Shown: positions 1 to 10,570, counted from the first letter of the stretch. The stretch: 64,000 nucleotides of DNA from Alitta virens (GCA_932294295.1 OW028582.1:3963515-4027514), one strand, 5' to 3'. Numbers and translations are program-made. The notes: a model not told the origin generated them from the sequence alone.

Positions 1-87
1 AAGTTTCAACGCATGGTGGTAGGTGGCTCTCTCATCTGTGGCATAAACTATGATGTAAGCGTCCACGTGAGGCACTTCAGTGTGGTC
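1..87 (-). CDS. RGK-family small GTPase, third exon, cut by the window edge
   Basis: An acceptor (AG at 88-89, preceded by a T-rich tract) opens a phase-0 exon of at least 29 codons. It reads DHTEVPHVDAYIIVYATDER and continues ATYHHALKL. DAYIIVY plus the following D-(E/K)-x-(A/S)-(S/T)-(Y/F) pattern is the beta4 strand and alpha3 start typical of Rad/Gem/Rem. The G4 (NKxD) and G5 motifs and the C-terminal calmodulin-binding tail must lie beyond the left end of the window. Confidence 0.85.
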
Positions 88-189
88 CTGAAAATAAAGA
101 ACAATCAACTAAAGTTTGGGCCTAGTATTGATCCCTGAGGTACACAACACAAAATGATCATTGGAATATTTTATTGGTCTTTCATGGAA

Positions 190-365
190 GATGATGGGCC
201 TTAGAAGTCCTGGCGTTACTCATGACAAGATTGGTAACACTGTGGGTGAAGACTTTGAACCCCAGTGGCCAACACAGGACTCTGTGCAAGGCACACTCCA
301 GTTCTGCATGTCAAGCTACCCCATGCATATGCAACCTCACAGTTTGAAGACATCATTTAACATAA
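190..365 (+). repeat. R4 dispersed repeat
   Basis: Shares the core GTAACACTGTGGGTGAAGAC, the phrase CCAGTGGCCAACACAGG and CACTCCAGTT with copies near 25.5, 33.0, 39.6, 40.4 and 46.4 kb. Lies in the last visible RGK intron. Confidence 0.7.
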
Positions 366-503
366 TATAACCAACTGAGCTAATTTATTTTTACTGAGCA
401 TTCCAGGAACCTGTTAAGGCATAAATCTGTCTCAGGGGTGTACAGCTCGCTTCACATTTTCCTGGTAGTGTCTAAGCACTCTACAATCGCAATTTTCACC
501 TAT

Positions 504-625
504 GACCCAGAAAGCATTCCAAATTGGGCCAGCTTTATTTCTATATCGGCTGCCGTCGGTACAACATCATTTTGACATCGCTGGCATCATGCCGACGTTG
601 ATATGATTTGGAATGCTATCTGGGG
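504..625. mobile_element. MP2 palindromic MITE
   Basis: Ends are inverted repeats, AGCATTCCAAAT against ATTTGGAATGCT, with an outer CCCAGA/TCTGGGG. Same family as 29202-29299, 62822-62915 and one end at 13809-13887. Confidence 0.65.
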
Positions 626-1281
626 AGTAGTCAATCTTAGAGTTAAAAAAATCAGCTATTTATCCCCGTCGTAGTAGGAGTTAAACCCACATTTAAGCAG
701 AAGCAGTCAAAATTCTACAGACTATCAACCAAAGCATCTTAGGTTTAGCTGATTTTTGTCTTATTGTGTAACTGCATTTGGGGTAAGGTATTGAGTGCAA
801 AACGAGGATCAATGAAGAGCAAAGATACACTCGTACAAATTACACCTATTTTTACTCTGAACTTATGTGCCTCATTGATGAATTGGAAACTGAGCGAAAG
901 CTTCTGTGTGCACAATTTCACACGTTCTGGAATGTTCTAATTGCAGCATCCTTACCATTCTTACAGAGCTTTGCTGTGTAATATTGTGCACATATTTCTC
1001 TGTGGTGCAATTTCCACTTTCATCTGGGCCAGTGCACCTTTGCAATACTCTTCCTAATTTGCTGCGAATTGCAGACATAAGGAGCTCCATATTGCATGCT
1101 CCACAACAACAGCTTTTCATGGAATTGCCTCCTGTGTGTGTAATGTGTCTTCGTGTGACGTAATTTTGCTTGTGTTGTGCATAGCTATGCTGTATATATG
1201 CTTTACTCACTACTTTTATGGCATTATTAAAGATGTATGTCATAAACCTTTGTAATTGTTATGTTTTAAGCCAGTCAATGG
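626..1281. other. RGK intron sequence, no gene seen
   Basis: Overlapping open frames of 85 and 123 codons on opposite strands (906-1163, 872-1243) have no recognisable motif, splice structure or homologue. Treated as non-coding. Confidence 0.5.
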
Positions 1282-1596
1282 TCAGCTGGGTGGTCTAATG
1301 GTAAGACGCTCGCCTGCTCCTCTGAAGGACCCGGGTTCAATCCCAGGCCCGGGCAACCTTTCATTAGCATCAGCCCAGCAGCTTGATGTGGTTCGGATGA
1401 GAGGTTTAATTGGTGGTCCCTTGTACTCAGTGTCTATGCTGAGGCAAGTAAAATATCCCACCCATGGGGTAAATGTGTAACATGGGTGGACTCCTCCACT
1501 CTCTCACCTCATCAATCAACCCTCGATAGTGGCAATAATTTGCCTTAGAGGACTGCACTTCCCATATCTATCTATCTATCTATATATCTATCTATC
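1282..1596 (+). mobile_element. S2 SINE, full length
   Basis: tRNA-like head with A box (TGGTCTAATGGTAAGACG) and B box (GGGTTCAATCCC), a core with TTGTACTCAGTGTCTATGCT, then a (TATC)n tail at 1565-1596. Best complete S2 copy in the window. Confidence 0.8.
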
Positions 1597-2354
1597 AATG
1601 GTTCTGAAACAATTCAGAAACTGGATCTCTATAGAATTATCTTGAACCCTATGTATATGTAAAATTGTACATCTGGATGCATCACACTGGATCATGCCAT
1701 ATATGGTATAAATATGCATCACACCACATCCACATTGGATACAATGTATCCATGATCATGCCATATCTAGTGTGCGTGAATGGTATATTTCCACTATGCC
1801 ACGTCAATGCGTCATATCTATGACGGATGATGCCTAGAAATGGAAAAACTGCATCTTCTCTCTTGCCTCAGCAGCAATGGTAAAAGATGAGTATGCCTGA
1901 CGTATGTTACCCATCTCTGCATTCATATTATGAACAAGTAGACAGCCATGGCTTTAGTGGGATGCGTGTGTCACCTTGGAAGTTGGCAGGTGCCACATGA
2001 CACCACTAATTTTTGTCTGGTTTTTGTCTGGATGATCATCTATCATACACTTTCATACTTGCCAAACTTTGGTATTTTCCATATTACCCATATATGTCTC
2101 ATTAACTATGTGTTGCTGTAGGACAGGATTGTAGTAAATACTATTTGTGAATTTCAATTAAATGCAATGTCTTTTATTCCAAAACTGCTGGCATAATTTG
2201 CCCTTACATATAATTATATACAATTATATACATATTATCTTGAATATTTTGATAAGCAGGATAAGTGAAATATATTATATATTAAATTTAAAGATTATAT
2301 AATAGCTAGGGTGTTTTAAAAAGTGCCTGACCAGCACTCCTTAACAATAGATGT
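1597..2354. other. Unassigned intron sequence
   Basis: AT-rich. The stretch 1665-1790 has repeated CATCACAC/CATGCCATAT words, a decayed local repeat. No coding signal was seen. Confidence 0.4.
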
Positions 2355-2627
2355 TTAGAGGTGCCATAGCCCATCGGTTAAGGTGCTCGCCTTCAAACCG
2401 AAAGGTTGTGGGTTTGAGCCCCCACCATGGCATGGAGGAAGTGACCAGATACTCTGTAACTCTTTGCTCCAGGTGCAAACTGGTAGTTGGCTACAGGCAG
2501 TGAGTGATGGCAATTGTAGAATTCTCGACCCAAGCGATGCCGTAACGGCTGTTTGCTGGGTGTATGCACCCAAAGGATTTGAGAAAGGCTTCAGCTTGAA
2601 CAGGTCTGTCAAGGGTATAATTGGCAG
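2355..2627 (+). mobile_element. S3 SINE
   Basis: tRNA-like head (GGTTAAGGTGCTCGCC ... GGGTTTGAGCCCC), then CACCATGGCATGGAGGAA and a core ending TGAGAAAGGCTTCAGCTTGA. Related copies at 8974-9400, 22843-23125 and 53985-54217. Confidence 0.75.
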
Positions 2628-3089
2628 AGTACATTCATGAAGTAATTGAAGACTCTATATGTGCATACATTTAGGCCTACATTTATCAAGAATGCACAGA
2701 TATTTTGCCTTGTAAATTCAGAAATGTTGTTGTATATAAGCCAGCTTTTCAGTGAGTCTCCATGACTAAATTTCCACAAGTTTTAATGGTGCCAGACAAA
2801 ACAATTTGTTGCAAAGCAATACTATTGTTTTCCAAGAAACAATTAGGCTTAGCTTTATGTTACGTACAAAGCAATTATTATACAAAGGAATGCTCCAGTA
2901 CAGGTAGTTTTGTTACTTCTTTTTTGTTCTATTCCACGAGTAATAAAAAGATGTAGGCCTTTATTGATTTACAGCTCAGGTGCACTGGCCTTTTTTTGTA
3001 TGTCCTTGTGACCCATATGATGAGTGTTGCAGGAATGTGACATAAAATGTCTGATACTTTTTATCGTTATGTGGAATTTACATGTAGTG

Positions 3090-3200
3090 GGGAGAATGTG
3101 ATCAGGTGGTTAGAATGGCTGGGTAGTAACTCTTGGTTCATGGGTTCTAACCCTTGCACAGAGCACACTACTTTGTTTAAGAGCCACCAACTGCTTATCA
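3090..3200 (+). repeat. tRNA-like SINE remnant
   Basis: A-box-like TGATCAGGTGGTTAGAATGG and B-box-like GGGTTCTAACCC, followed by a GCACAGAGCAC segment resembling 22503-22600. Too decayed to assign to S1, S2 or S3. Confidence 0.4.
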
Positions 3201-3225
3201 ACAAGCATTACAGCTAATTTCATAG

Positions 3226-3416
3226 GGGTGGGGACCTAGCTCAGTGGTAGCACGCTGGACTTCCAACTACTGGGTCTCAGGTTCAATTTCCGGTCGAGCC
3301 TAAGTTGGATGGCTGTTTCATCCATCATCTCATTGCAATGGTCTCTGCCTGTCCTAATTAGCCCCATCAGGTGCAGAAATGCAGGACATAAAGCCCTTAT
3401 CCACCACCACCACCAC
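3226..3416 (+). mobile_element. S1 SINE, (CCA)n tail
   Basis: Head CCTAGCTCAGTGGTAGC, B box GGTTCAATTTCC, core TTGGATGGCTGTTTCATCC, end CAGGACATAAAGCCCTTATC with a CCA tail. In an RGK intron. Confidence 0.85.
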
Positions 3417-3420
3417 TTAG

Positions 3421-3572
3421 AAACCTATCTCACAGACTTGGAAACTAAACGCCGGAGGACCTCATGTGAGTCCAGGACTCTGTTATTGACTGAGTGAATG
3501 CCTTAACTAATGAAAGTCCTTGTTTCACAGGACGTCCTCTGGAGTTCAGCTTCCAAGTCTATGAGATAGTTT
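3421..3572. mobile_element. Palindromic MITE (CTATCTCACAGACTTGGAA ends)
   Basis: The first ~60 bases are the reverse complement of the last ~60 with few mismatches, around a short loop. A single arm recurs at 19210-19270, and a weaker one near 61475. Non-autonomous DNA transposon inferred. Confidence 0.65.
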
Positions 3573-3904
3573 CCAAGTCTATGAAATTGGCTGTTAGAAG
3601 AAAATTGCACCAGACAAATTCTACCTGGAATCCTCATGAGTTGCAGACAGTGGGTAATGATTACTTCATGCACTAATTATCTGTATTATTATCTCTAAGT
3701 ATTCATCTTTCTAATTAAGACCTTTTGATAAGTAGACATGCAGATACCTACTTAATTTAGTTTGAGAAAAAGCCATCTTTTCTCTGCGGCCAATTAAAGT
3801 TTCAGTAAAATCTACTGGGACTCAGAACTGAAGTGAATTTCATTGCTAATTAAAAACTTAGAAACTAATTAAGGATCTAATTAAATGTGTAATTAGGCCC
3901 TATT
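3573..3904. other. Unassigned intron sequence
   Basis: AT-rich with many AATTAA words. No coding or repeat signal recognised. Confidence 0.4.
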
Positions 3905-4040
3905 AATAGTGGATTTTCACAGAAGGTTCGCTATATTTCCACCAGGTGGCAATAGCAGAATACTGCAATTCTATTGGCTGAAAAAGTTCCCGCCCTTGGT
4001 TGTGATTGGCTGAAACAAAGTGCATCCTAGCAGCAAAACG
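3905..4040 (+). repeat. Dispersed repeat with CTCF-like and CCAAT-like sites
   Basis: Close match to the reverse complement of 39222-39350. Holds CCACCAGGTGGC (3939-3950), ATTGGCTG twice and CCGCCC. Confidence 0.65.
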
Positions 4041-4065
4041 AGTAATGAGAGAGATGAAAGACTTA

Positions 4066-4232
4066 TGTCCTCCAACTGCTCGGTCCCGTGTTCGATTCCC
4101 GGTCGAGCCTAAGTTGGATGGCTGTTTCATCCTTCATCTCATTGCCATGGTCCCTCCCTGTCCTAATTAGACCACCAGGTGCAGAAATACAGGACATAAA
4201 GCCCTAATCACCCACTCACCCACCCACCCTGC
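4066..4232 (+). mobile_element. S1 SINE, 5' truncated, (CCCA)n tail
   Basis: Starts at the anticodon-arm position (TCCAACTGCTCGG), has an intact B box and core, and ends in CACCCA units. Confidence 0.8.
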
Positions 4233-4282
4233 TGAATTCAGGGCTGCTCGGAGAAAAGACTCTATTAATGGCATTGACTTAC

Positions 4283-4365
4283 TGCATTGGCTGCCAAATC
4301 CACCACCTCCAAGGTCTTCTGCTTGTTATCCACAGTCACTGAGACCTTGATGATATTCAGGTCAT
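4283..4365 (-). CDS. RGK-family small GTPase, second exon (switch region, G3)
   Basis: This 83-bp exon has a consensus acceptor (AG at 4366-4367) and donor (GTAAGT at 4282-4277). Joined to the phase-1 end of the upstream exon it gives exactly 28 codons reading DDLNIIKVSVTVDNKQKT then LEVVDLAANA. The layout matches the Ras-fold beta2-beta3 hairpin. At the G3 position the canonical DxxG is replaced by D-L-A-A-N. Non-canonical G3 sequences are a hallmark of RGK GTPases, which have DxWE in vertebrates. Both junction phases agree with the flanking exons, which is the main reason to trust so short an exon. Confidence 0.85.
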
Positions 4366-4436
4366 CTGTAATAAAGAATAGGAAGGTTAATCATGTGTTA
4401 ATGGGAAAGATAATTCAGGAGAGTTAGAAAGAGTAA

Positions 4437-4563
4437 ATGGCCAAATGTGCCACATGCGTTCAGATAAACGCATGGTTTTCACCACATCATAATTAGGTAA
4501 AAACCATGCGGTTTCCATGCATTTATCCTTCTCATGGAAAACGCATGTGGCACATTTGGCCAT
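4437..4563. mobile_element. MP1 palindromic MITE
   Basis: Ends ATGGCCAAATGTGCCACATG and its inverse. Nearly the whole 127 bp folds into one hairpin rich in AAACGCATGG/CCATGCGTTT words. Lies 70 bp 5' of the second RGK exon, in the intron. Sister copies at 51804-51940 and 53030-53164. Confidence 0.7.
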
Positions 4564-5221
4564 GTACAATTACAATTTGAAACTAAGAAATGAGGGTAAT
4601 TAGTCTATTATCACTTAAAAGTATCAACCAGTTTAAGAATAATTACACCCTTTGCTAGCCTGTGTAAGCGTGAGTCTTTCTCAACTACCCTGGGGAATTA
4701 TATATACAGCTGTGCACTCTTGAATCACATTCACTAAGTGCCTATTTACATGCGGGAGTTGAGCAGTATTTTAAGGATTACAAAGCATTTTTGAGTGCTT
4801 GGCAAAGTAGACCGAAATACCTGTCTACAAGTAGCAGTCTACCAAATCTGGCGTGCACTATATTTACGACATCGCTACGCACATTAAAATGCATTGCCGG
4901 CCGCTTAAAATAGTTCCATGTTCAATGCTCTGGGTCACTTCACAGAGAGCATATAATATCCTAATTTCTGCGTTATTGCATTCCTTGAATGGTAATAAAC
5001 ATTATTGAATCGAGGACCATTTATCAAAAGTGGCTGGGTTAGTTTTGCCTGACCTCATGTGAGTTGTTCACGATGAGTTTCCAGGGACCCTCGGGGATTC
5101 GAGGGTCCCTGGCAGAGACAGCAGAAATACACAATTATAATATAAATCTAAAATCAGAACATCATTTCTCTAGGCAATTAATGGCATTCTGTGCATAAGA
5201 CTTGGCAGAAGAAATTGCAGG
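4564..5221. other. RGK intron with a perfect GC-rich hairpin
   Basis: No coding signal. Contains a perfect 13-bp stem, CCAGGGACCCTCG (5081-5093) and its inverse (5100-5112), around a 6-base loop, in otherwise AT-rich DNA. Confidence 0.5.
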
Positions 5222-5283
5222 GATCTCTTAAACATGCATTGCCTTATCTTAAACATGCATTGCATCTCTTAAACATGCATTGC
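5222..5283. repeat. Short tandem repeat, about 20 bp x 3
   Basis: Three units of TCTTAAACATGCATTGC plus a 3-5 base spacer. Confidence 0.7.
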
Positions 5284-5387
5284 CTCCTCAGCTCATTCTA
5301 AATACTAAGATAAGACCTTATATGGCATCATAAACATGCATGAAAGCAGAGCCTCATGAAGCGAAATGCAATCCAAGAATATAGGAG

Positions 5388-5499
5388 AGACGTTTCATGG
5401 TGAAAATCCACTACATTTCACATCTTTGTGTTTTACGATTCTAAGATGTTATAAAACATAAAGATTTGAAATGTAGTAGATTTTCACCATGAAACGTCT
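5388..5499. mobile_element. Palindromic MITE or foldback, 112 bp
   Basis: AGACGTTTCATGGTGAAAAT at the left is exactly inverted at the right, and complementarity runs on for about 45 bases per arm. No second copy seen here. Confidence 0.6.
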
Positions 5500-5559
5500 A
5501 GAAATCAGGCATGTCAACAACCTATGCTTCTAGAAGTGGTACTTCTTTTGTATAGAGAC

Positions 5560-5870
5560 ATCCAGAATAAGGCATGTACAGCTTTTAACATGCAATGTTA
5601 ATGCAGTCAACCCTCATTTATCCGCACACCTTTGTCCTCCAGTTAACTGTGCGGATAAATGAGGGATAACTGAATATATATAAATGCATTAAGTAGATTT
5701 GTTTCCAGCCAACTGTGTGCGGATAAGTGAGGCTCGGATAAAGGAGGGTTGACTGTAGTATGTTATATTGTGTAAGGCAGAATAAGGCATGTATAACATT
5801 TATTATTAATAGGATATATTGTGTGAGGTAGAGTAAGGCATGTATAACATTTAATATTAATAGTAGGTTA
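5560..5870. repeat. Tandem repeat of ~56 bp interrupted by a MITE
   Basis: The unit (AGAATAAGGCATGTA ... TTATTATTAATAG) occurs at about 5565-5603, 5770-5818 and 5825-5870. The element at 5604-5755 splits the first unit from the rest. Confidence 0.5.
5604..5755. mobile_element. pogo/Tigger-like MITE
   Basis: Begins CAGTCAACCCTC and ends GAGGGTTGACTG, with TTATCCG inside each terminus. CAGT...ACTG ends of this kind are typical of pogo-type Tc1/mariner elements. A clean TA target duplication is not visible. Confidence 0.6.
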
Positions 5871-5959
5871 TATTGTATATGGAAGGCAATGTTACAAGAT
5901 TGCTAGCCGTGCTTAAAATCTCATAAATCATTTTCTTTCACATTTTAAGGTCTAAAAAA

Positions 5960-6099
5960 GATTCCCGGTCGAGCCTAAGTTGGATGGCGGTTTCATCCTT
6001 CATATCATTGCTGTGGTCTCTGCCTGTCCTAATTAGCCCAACTGGTGCAGAAATACAGGACATAAAGCCCTAAGCACACACACACACACACACACACAG
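5960..6099 (+). mobile_element. S1 SINE, truncated at the B box, (CA)n tail
   Basis: Begins GATTCCCGGTCGAGCC and runs through the S1 core to a CA repeat at 6077-6099. Lies 98 bp from the first RGK exon, in the intron. Confidence 0.8.
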
Positions 6100-6196
6100 G
6101 TGACTGCACATACGTATTAGTTCTTCAGTCGCCTGAACAGTTGTATTTTTTTCTGTTTTTGATGGATGCCATACAAACAAAAGCAAGACAACATAC

Positions 6197-7117
6197 CTTC
6201 AATGGTGTCTAGTTCAGTGACATTGTCAGAAGAGAGAAACTGTTGGGCTAAGGTCGTTTTCCCCACCCCAGAAGCACCGAGAATGACCACTCTGAGTTCC
6301 AGAGATTCATCAGGGTCTGACGGAGAGCCGCTTTCACCAACAGCACTACCACTGCTACCCCACGACCGAAGACTGGATGGACTCCGAGAGCGAAAAGAAT
6401 CACCCCGATTGATGATCCCTTTGGAAGTTATTTCAAAGTTCCTGACGCGTGTGTTATCATCGAACACCGGTGTGCAAGTTAAGTGAGCTGATTCGGGGTT
6501 GAGGTGAAGAGTACGAGGTCGTTTTCTTATTGGCATACTGTTTGTCCTGCGGCGTATTCCTCCTCCCTCCACTTCTTGATTGACCCGCGGTTTACGAGGT
6601 CGCCTTATTACTGACCCTTGCCGACTGTGCGGTGCACTCCGACACCCCGACATGGATTTCTGCGATTGGGATGTCTTCTCCTCTTCTGGTTTGTTGTTCT
6701 CAATGCCTTCTAAAATGTTGCGAATGCTGTTGAAGATGCCTTTCTTTCGTCTAACGCTCGGCGTTCTTGCCGGACTGCCTGGTGCACTTCCGCGTGGACT
6801 GTGGAGCTCGTCTTTACTTCCTCTATCCATTGCATTATGGCGCTTAAGAGGCGATGAGGTGGGTAGACTAAGTGTGTACTTCAAGTGAGCGGCGTCTCTT
6901 TTAGGCTTGGGCACTTTGACTGAATGATTCCTGATGAGGCATGGCATCGATCCACCGTATTCATCTGAACCGGATATTTTTCTAACCGGAAGTGGACTGG
7001 TAGTTCCCGCTTGAGCGCAGAACCGTTCAAAGTCGTCCACCTCAGACTTCCTGTTCAGATTGTGTGCGCTAGTGCTTCTTGTGACTGACACGCGCCGGCC
7101 AGGCATCAGGTGGTTTC
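6197..7117 (-). CDS. RGK-family small GTPase, 5' coding exon (N-terminal extension plus P-loop)
   Basis: The open frame ends in a Ras-type G1 loop, GASGVGKT, about 20 residues before the exon end. It follows a long basic, Ser/Arg-rich extension containing RRRTNSMPIR, which resembles the phospho-/14-3-3-type N-termini of Rad, Gem and Rem. The frame stays open upstream to a Met at 7217, but a strong polypyrimidine-AG acceptor (AG at 7118-7119) makes 7117 the more likely exon boundary. Translation may begin at the in-frame Met at about 7105 or in an unseen upstream exon. The donor is GAAG/GTATGT after 6197, phase 1. The next exons at 4365-4283 and 87-1 continue the G domain in phase. RGK proteins bind voltage-gated calcium channel beta subunits and act at the plasma membrane and cytoskeleton; that role is inferred from the family. 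Whether this is Rad-, Gem- or Rem-like cannot be settled here. Confidence 0.85.
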
Positions 7118-8357
7118 CTGAAACAAAGGAAGTGACAAAATTAGATCTACGTGCCTGGCAATTCACTACATCTTCTCCATTAGACTGGCAACACACTTTT
7201 CCTTCCACTAAAAACATTGTGTTAGATTCTGTTATAAGAGAGTTGGTCTGTGGACGTTTTTAAAAGCGAATAAAACAATTTACCGCTTTATTCATCGGAT
7301 GATATAGACCTATTTGTTAAGCTTATTTTGGTTATCTGACTTTCTAGGATTACTTCTTATTGGCATTATGTAAGTTTGAATAAATTCAGCAGTAATACAT
7401 TGCAATTTATCAATGGATGCATAACATATTCCTTGCTTGTATCCTTAGATACCACAGATTAATAATATCCAGAGGGAACAGTGCAATTGAACCAATGTCA
7501 GCCAGTTCAGGGTTGTGTTTCACAATATGACAAGCCCGCAGTGACAACTTCATATCAAAAGTTGACAAAACGATGAAAGGATTTGTTCATATAAATACTC
7601 TAATGAAAGTCAAATAATTAATCTTAAAGATTTATAAGGGAATCACTTTAATTTTTTCTTTTTAATGCTCGGGGCCAGTGTTTTACATTAATGTTAAGCA
7701 CACAGAAATATGACATCACTTGCCATTGTTATGATTATGACATAATATAACGAAAGACGCCTATTATCACCCATAAACAACCCTGACATGGCTTACAAAA
7801 AAGTGTGAGTGTCCTGTCTTTCTAGTTTTACTCTTTGAAAGAATACTTAGAACTTCTGTAGCTTCATATCAAAGAATACTTAGGACTTCCATTGAGCTAT
7901 TCCTCTTTGAACATTAAAAGTTTTTGACTTTGATGTATGGAAATTGGAAAAGATACATCTGTAATTTTCCCATGAGAAAACAGATGATTCTTGTGCATCA
8001 CATGTGAAGACTTTCTTCCAATTTTGCAGATAGAAGTAACAGTATTGATTTGTACGATTGTATTTATTGGTGGAGGATGTGATTTTATTATGCAAATGAT
8101 GTCTAGAATTGCCTCACTTGAATACATTTCCATGTGGTGCTATTTCATTACTATCTGTGGCATTTGCGCATAAGGCTAAGAACTTCTGAAGAAATATGTA
8201 ATAGTTATATCCCTCATAGTCTGTAGTTAATGGTTTTTATCATAGAAGAATATGCTGACAACTAACTCTATAGTAACACAAAATGTATCTGGTGGATATT
8301 AAAGCACTGCGAGATAGCACGTTAACTTAGCGAAAAAAATAGTTCTTTAAATATCGT
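7118..8357. other. Sequence 5' of the recognised RGK exon, no further exon seen
   Basis: The RGK frame stays open to 7217 but is probably intronic beyond 7117. 7264-8357 is AT-rich with no convincing exon. Overlapping short frames at 7880-8173 on both strands look random. Confidence 0.4.
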
Positions 8358-8552
8358 AGGGGTGGGGGGGGGGGGCATAGCTCAGTGGTAGCATGCTGGG
8401 CTTCCAACCACTGGGTCCTGGGTTTAATTCCCGGTCGAGCCTAAGTTGGATGGCTGTTTCATCCTTTGTCTCATTGCCATGGTCTCTGCCTGTCCTACTT
8501 AGCCCATCAGGTGCAGAAATACAGGACGTTAAGCCCTAATCCACCACCACCA
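8358..8552 (+). mobile_element. S1 SINE, full length, (CCA)n tail
   Basis: G-rich leader (12 G), CATAGCTCAGTGGTAGC A box, GGTTTAATTCCC B box, full core and CCA tail. Confidence 0.85.
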
Positions 8553-8666
8553 TCTTTAAATATCGTCAAAACAACGTTGCATAAAGACATGTCATTTAAT
8601 AGAAGGGTTGAGCTATTAGGGACTATGCTGTCTAGAGGAGATTGAAATGGCATCATAACAGTAATT

Positions 8667-8893
8667 ATACTCCACTTAGACTATTTTCCTATTATTCTAA
8701 GTAGGCAATAATCAACAAAAATGTTAGTTAATTGTCTGAGTGCAAACTATACTGTAATGAACTTTTTTGCATAATAAAGGCATCAAAACAAACAATCAAA
8801 AAATTGGTAAATATGTCTAATGGAGTATAAGTTAGTTATGGCTTTGGCGTCGGGATATAGCCAACAAAAACGTTAGTTAACTCCCGACTATGA
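8667..8893 (+). repeat. Dispersed repeat with ATACTCCA ends
   Basis: Carries inverted ACTCCACTTAGAC/GTCTAATGGAGT at about 8675 and 8815, and AACAAAAACGTTAGTTAA beyond. Reverse-complement homologue at 45335-45546. Confidence 0.55.
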
Positions 8894-8973
8894 GGGACAT
8901 AACTGATATTTGACCATGTTATCAGAAGGCTCTTAGTATTAACTGTACCAATAAACTGTGATATGATGTATTG

Positions 8974-9400
8974 GAGATGCCATGGTCTAGTGGTAAGGTG
9001 CTCGCCTGCAAACCGCAAGGTTGTAGGTTTGAGCCCCCACCATGGCATGGAGGGGCAGGGGCCTAGCTCAGAGGTAGCGCTCTGGGCTTCCAACCGCTGG
9101 GTCCCGGGTTCAATTCACGGTCGAGCCTAAGTTGGATGGCTGTTTCATCCTTTGTCTCATTGCCATGGTCTCTGCCTGTCCTAATTAGCCCAACTGGTGC
9201 AGAAATACAGGATGTAAAGCCCTAATCACACACACACACACACCATGGCATGGAGGAACTGAGCAGATCCTCTGTAACTCTTTGGTCCACTCCCCCCAGG
9301 TGTAAATGGGAGCTGGCTATGGAAAGTGATGGGGATTGTACAGTGCTTAGCCCCCTGCAGGTAATTCTGTGTAATGGGCTTTGTCAGTAGTTCTTAAGAA
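8974..9400 (+). mobile_element. S3 SINE split by an S1 insertion
   Basis: S3 head at 8974-9053 (GGTCTAGTGGTAAGGTGCTC, GGTTTGAGCCCCC) and S3 body at 9241-9400, separated exactly by the S1 at 9054-9240. Confidence 0.75.
9054..9240 (+). mobile_element. S1 SINE nested in S3, 16-bp target duplication
   Basis: CACCATGGCATGGAGG occurs at 9038-9053 and again at 9241-9256 on either side. Full S1 with (CA)n tail. Shows S1 was active after this S3 inserted. Confidence 0.88.
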
Positions 9401-9654
9401 ATATATAAATAAAACGTTAACAAAGAAATACCACTATTCATCATTTATCAGGACTTCAACCTGTATTGATGGAAACTCAATTAACACTAATTTTATGCTC
9501 ATTTGCGAGTTGTCATTTATGTCATCACATCAATAATGAGCCACATATTCTGCCATTAACATTGATTAGCCCATCTGGTTGACGTCAGCAATAATGTTGT
9601 CGATCACTGAACCAAGTTTAATGCACTCTTTGTGTGAGGTATTATTCATTTATG

Positions 9655-9905
9655 GAAGAGAGAGAGAGAGAATTTATTCATTTGACCAAATAAAAACAAA
9701 AGCAGCAAATTACAACGAACAACTAAAGAAATGTACGCTATTACACATAATATAAGCAGTAAATAAATAAATAAAAAGTCAAAATACATATGTATACTCT
9801 TTACCTTTCGTCAGGAGACATCCGCTAAGTTCTTATTTAAGACAAGGATGCCCCCTAAAACTCACATTTAAAAAATAAAAAATAAATTTATATATCTTAT
9901 ATTTA
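9655..9905 (-). repeat. Possible LINE 3' end
   Basis: (GA)n then GAATTTATTCATTTGACC and A-rich DNA. Resembles the minus-strand 3' ends at 43260-43500 and 21440-21700. No coding part. Confidence 0.35.
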
Positions 9906-10280
9906 GATCTCGTTATTTATATAATGATGGGATGAAAAATAAAATATGGCAAAAAAATTGCAAATTTAATACAGACTTTACAACAGGGATCAGTTCGTAA
10001 ATGTGATTGTGACATCAAATATATTTAGTGTATGAATGTACTGGGTGGTACTGGATGGTCTCACAGATTTCAAGGCAGCCAGCAGAATTGACAATATATA
10101 TTGTATAATAAACCAAAAATCAATAGTAATACCATAGTAATCAAATCAAATTCACAGACACTGAGTGCTTTGTCTAAAGAGGGCTGATTAGCCCAATGTT
10201 TAGAATAGATGCCTTCTAGCACCACATGGAGCAGGGTTAAAACTCTGGTGGGTTACTCACTCCTGCATGGTTCATGATGT
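9906..10280. other. Unassigned sequence
   Basis: AT-rich, no recognised feature. Confidence 0.4.
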
Positions 10281-10570
10281 GGTTGGGTGGAGTAAGACTT
10301 CACTTCCTGTATTTTTGCACCTGATGGGCTAATTAGGAAAGGCAGGGACCATGGCAATGGCATGATGGATGAAATACAGGACGTAAAGCTAATCCACCCA
10401 CCCACACCCACGCCATGATCCCTACCTGTCCTAATTAGCCCAACTGGTGCAGAAATACAGGACATAAAGCTAATCCACCCACCCACACCCACGCCATGAT
10501 CCCTACCTGTCCTAATTAGCCCAACAGGTGCAGAAATACAGGACGTAAAGCCCCAATCACCCACCCACCC
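10281..10570. repeat. Rearranged S1: inverted fragment followed by tandem 3' ends
   Basis: A minus-strand S1 3' half (10281-10365) is followed by three plus-strand S1 3' ends in tandem (unit about 72 bp) with CCCA/CACCCA tails. Tandem growth from the tail is likely. Confidence 0.65.

Noticed and set aside
872..1243. 123-codon minus-strand gene
   Set aside because: An equally long-looking frame lies on the opposite strand, there is no family motif, and the region is inside an RGK intron.
7118..7217. Start of the RGK protein at the Met at 7217
   Set aside because: A strong acceptor (CCTTTGTTTCAG) lies at 7118 and the residues beyond it are Cys-rich and unlike RGK N-termini; kept as a possibility only.
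6166..7263. Plus-strand frames of 106, 102 and 67 codons
   Set aside because: Shadows of the minus-strand RGK exon, which has a recognisable P-loop and splice sites.
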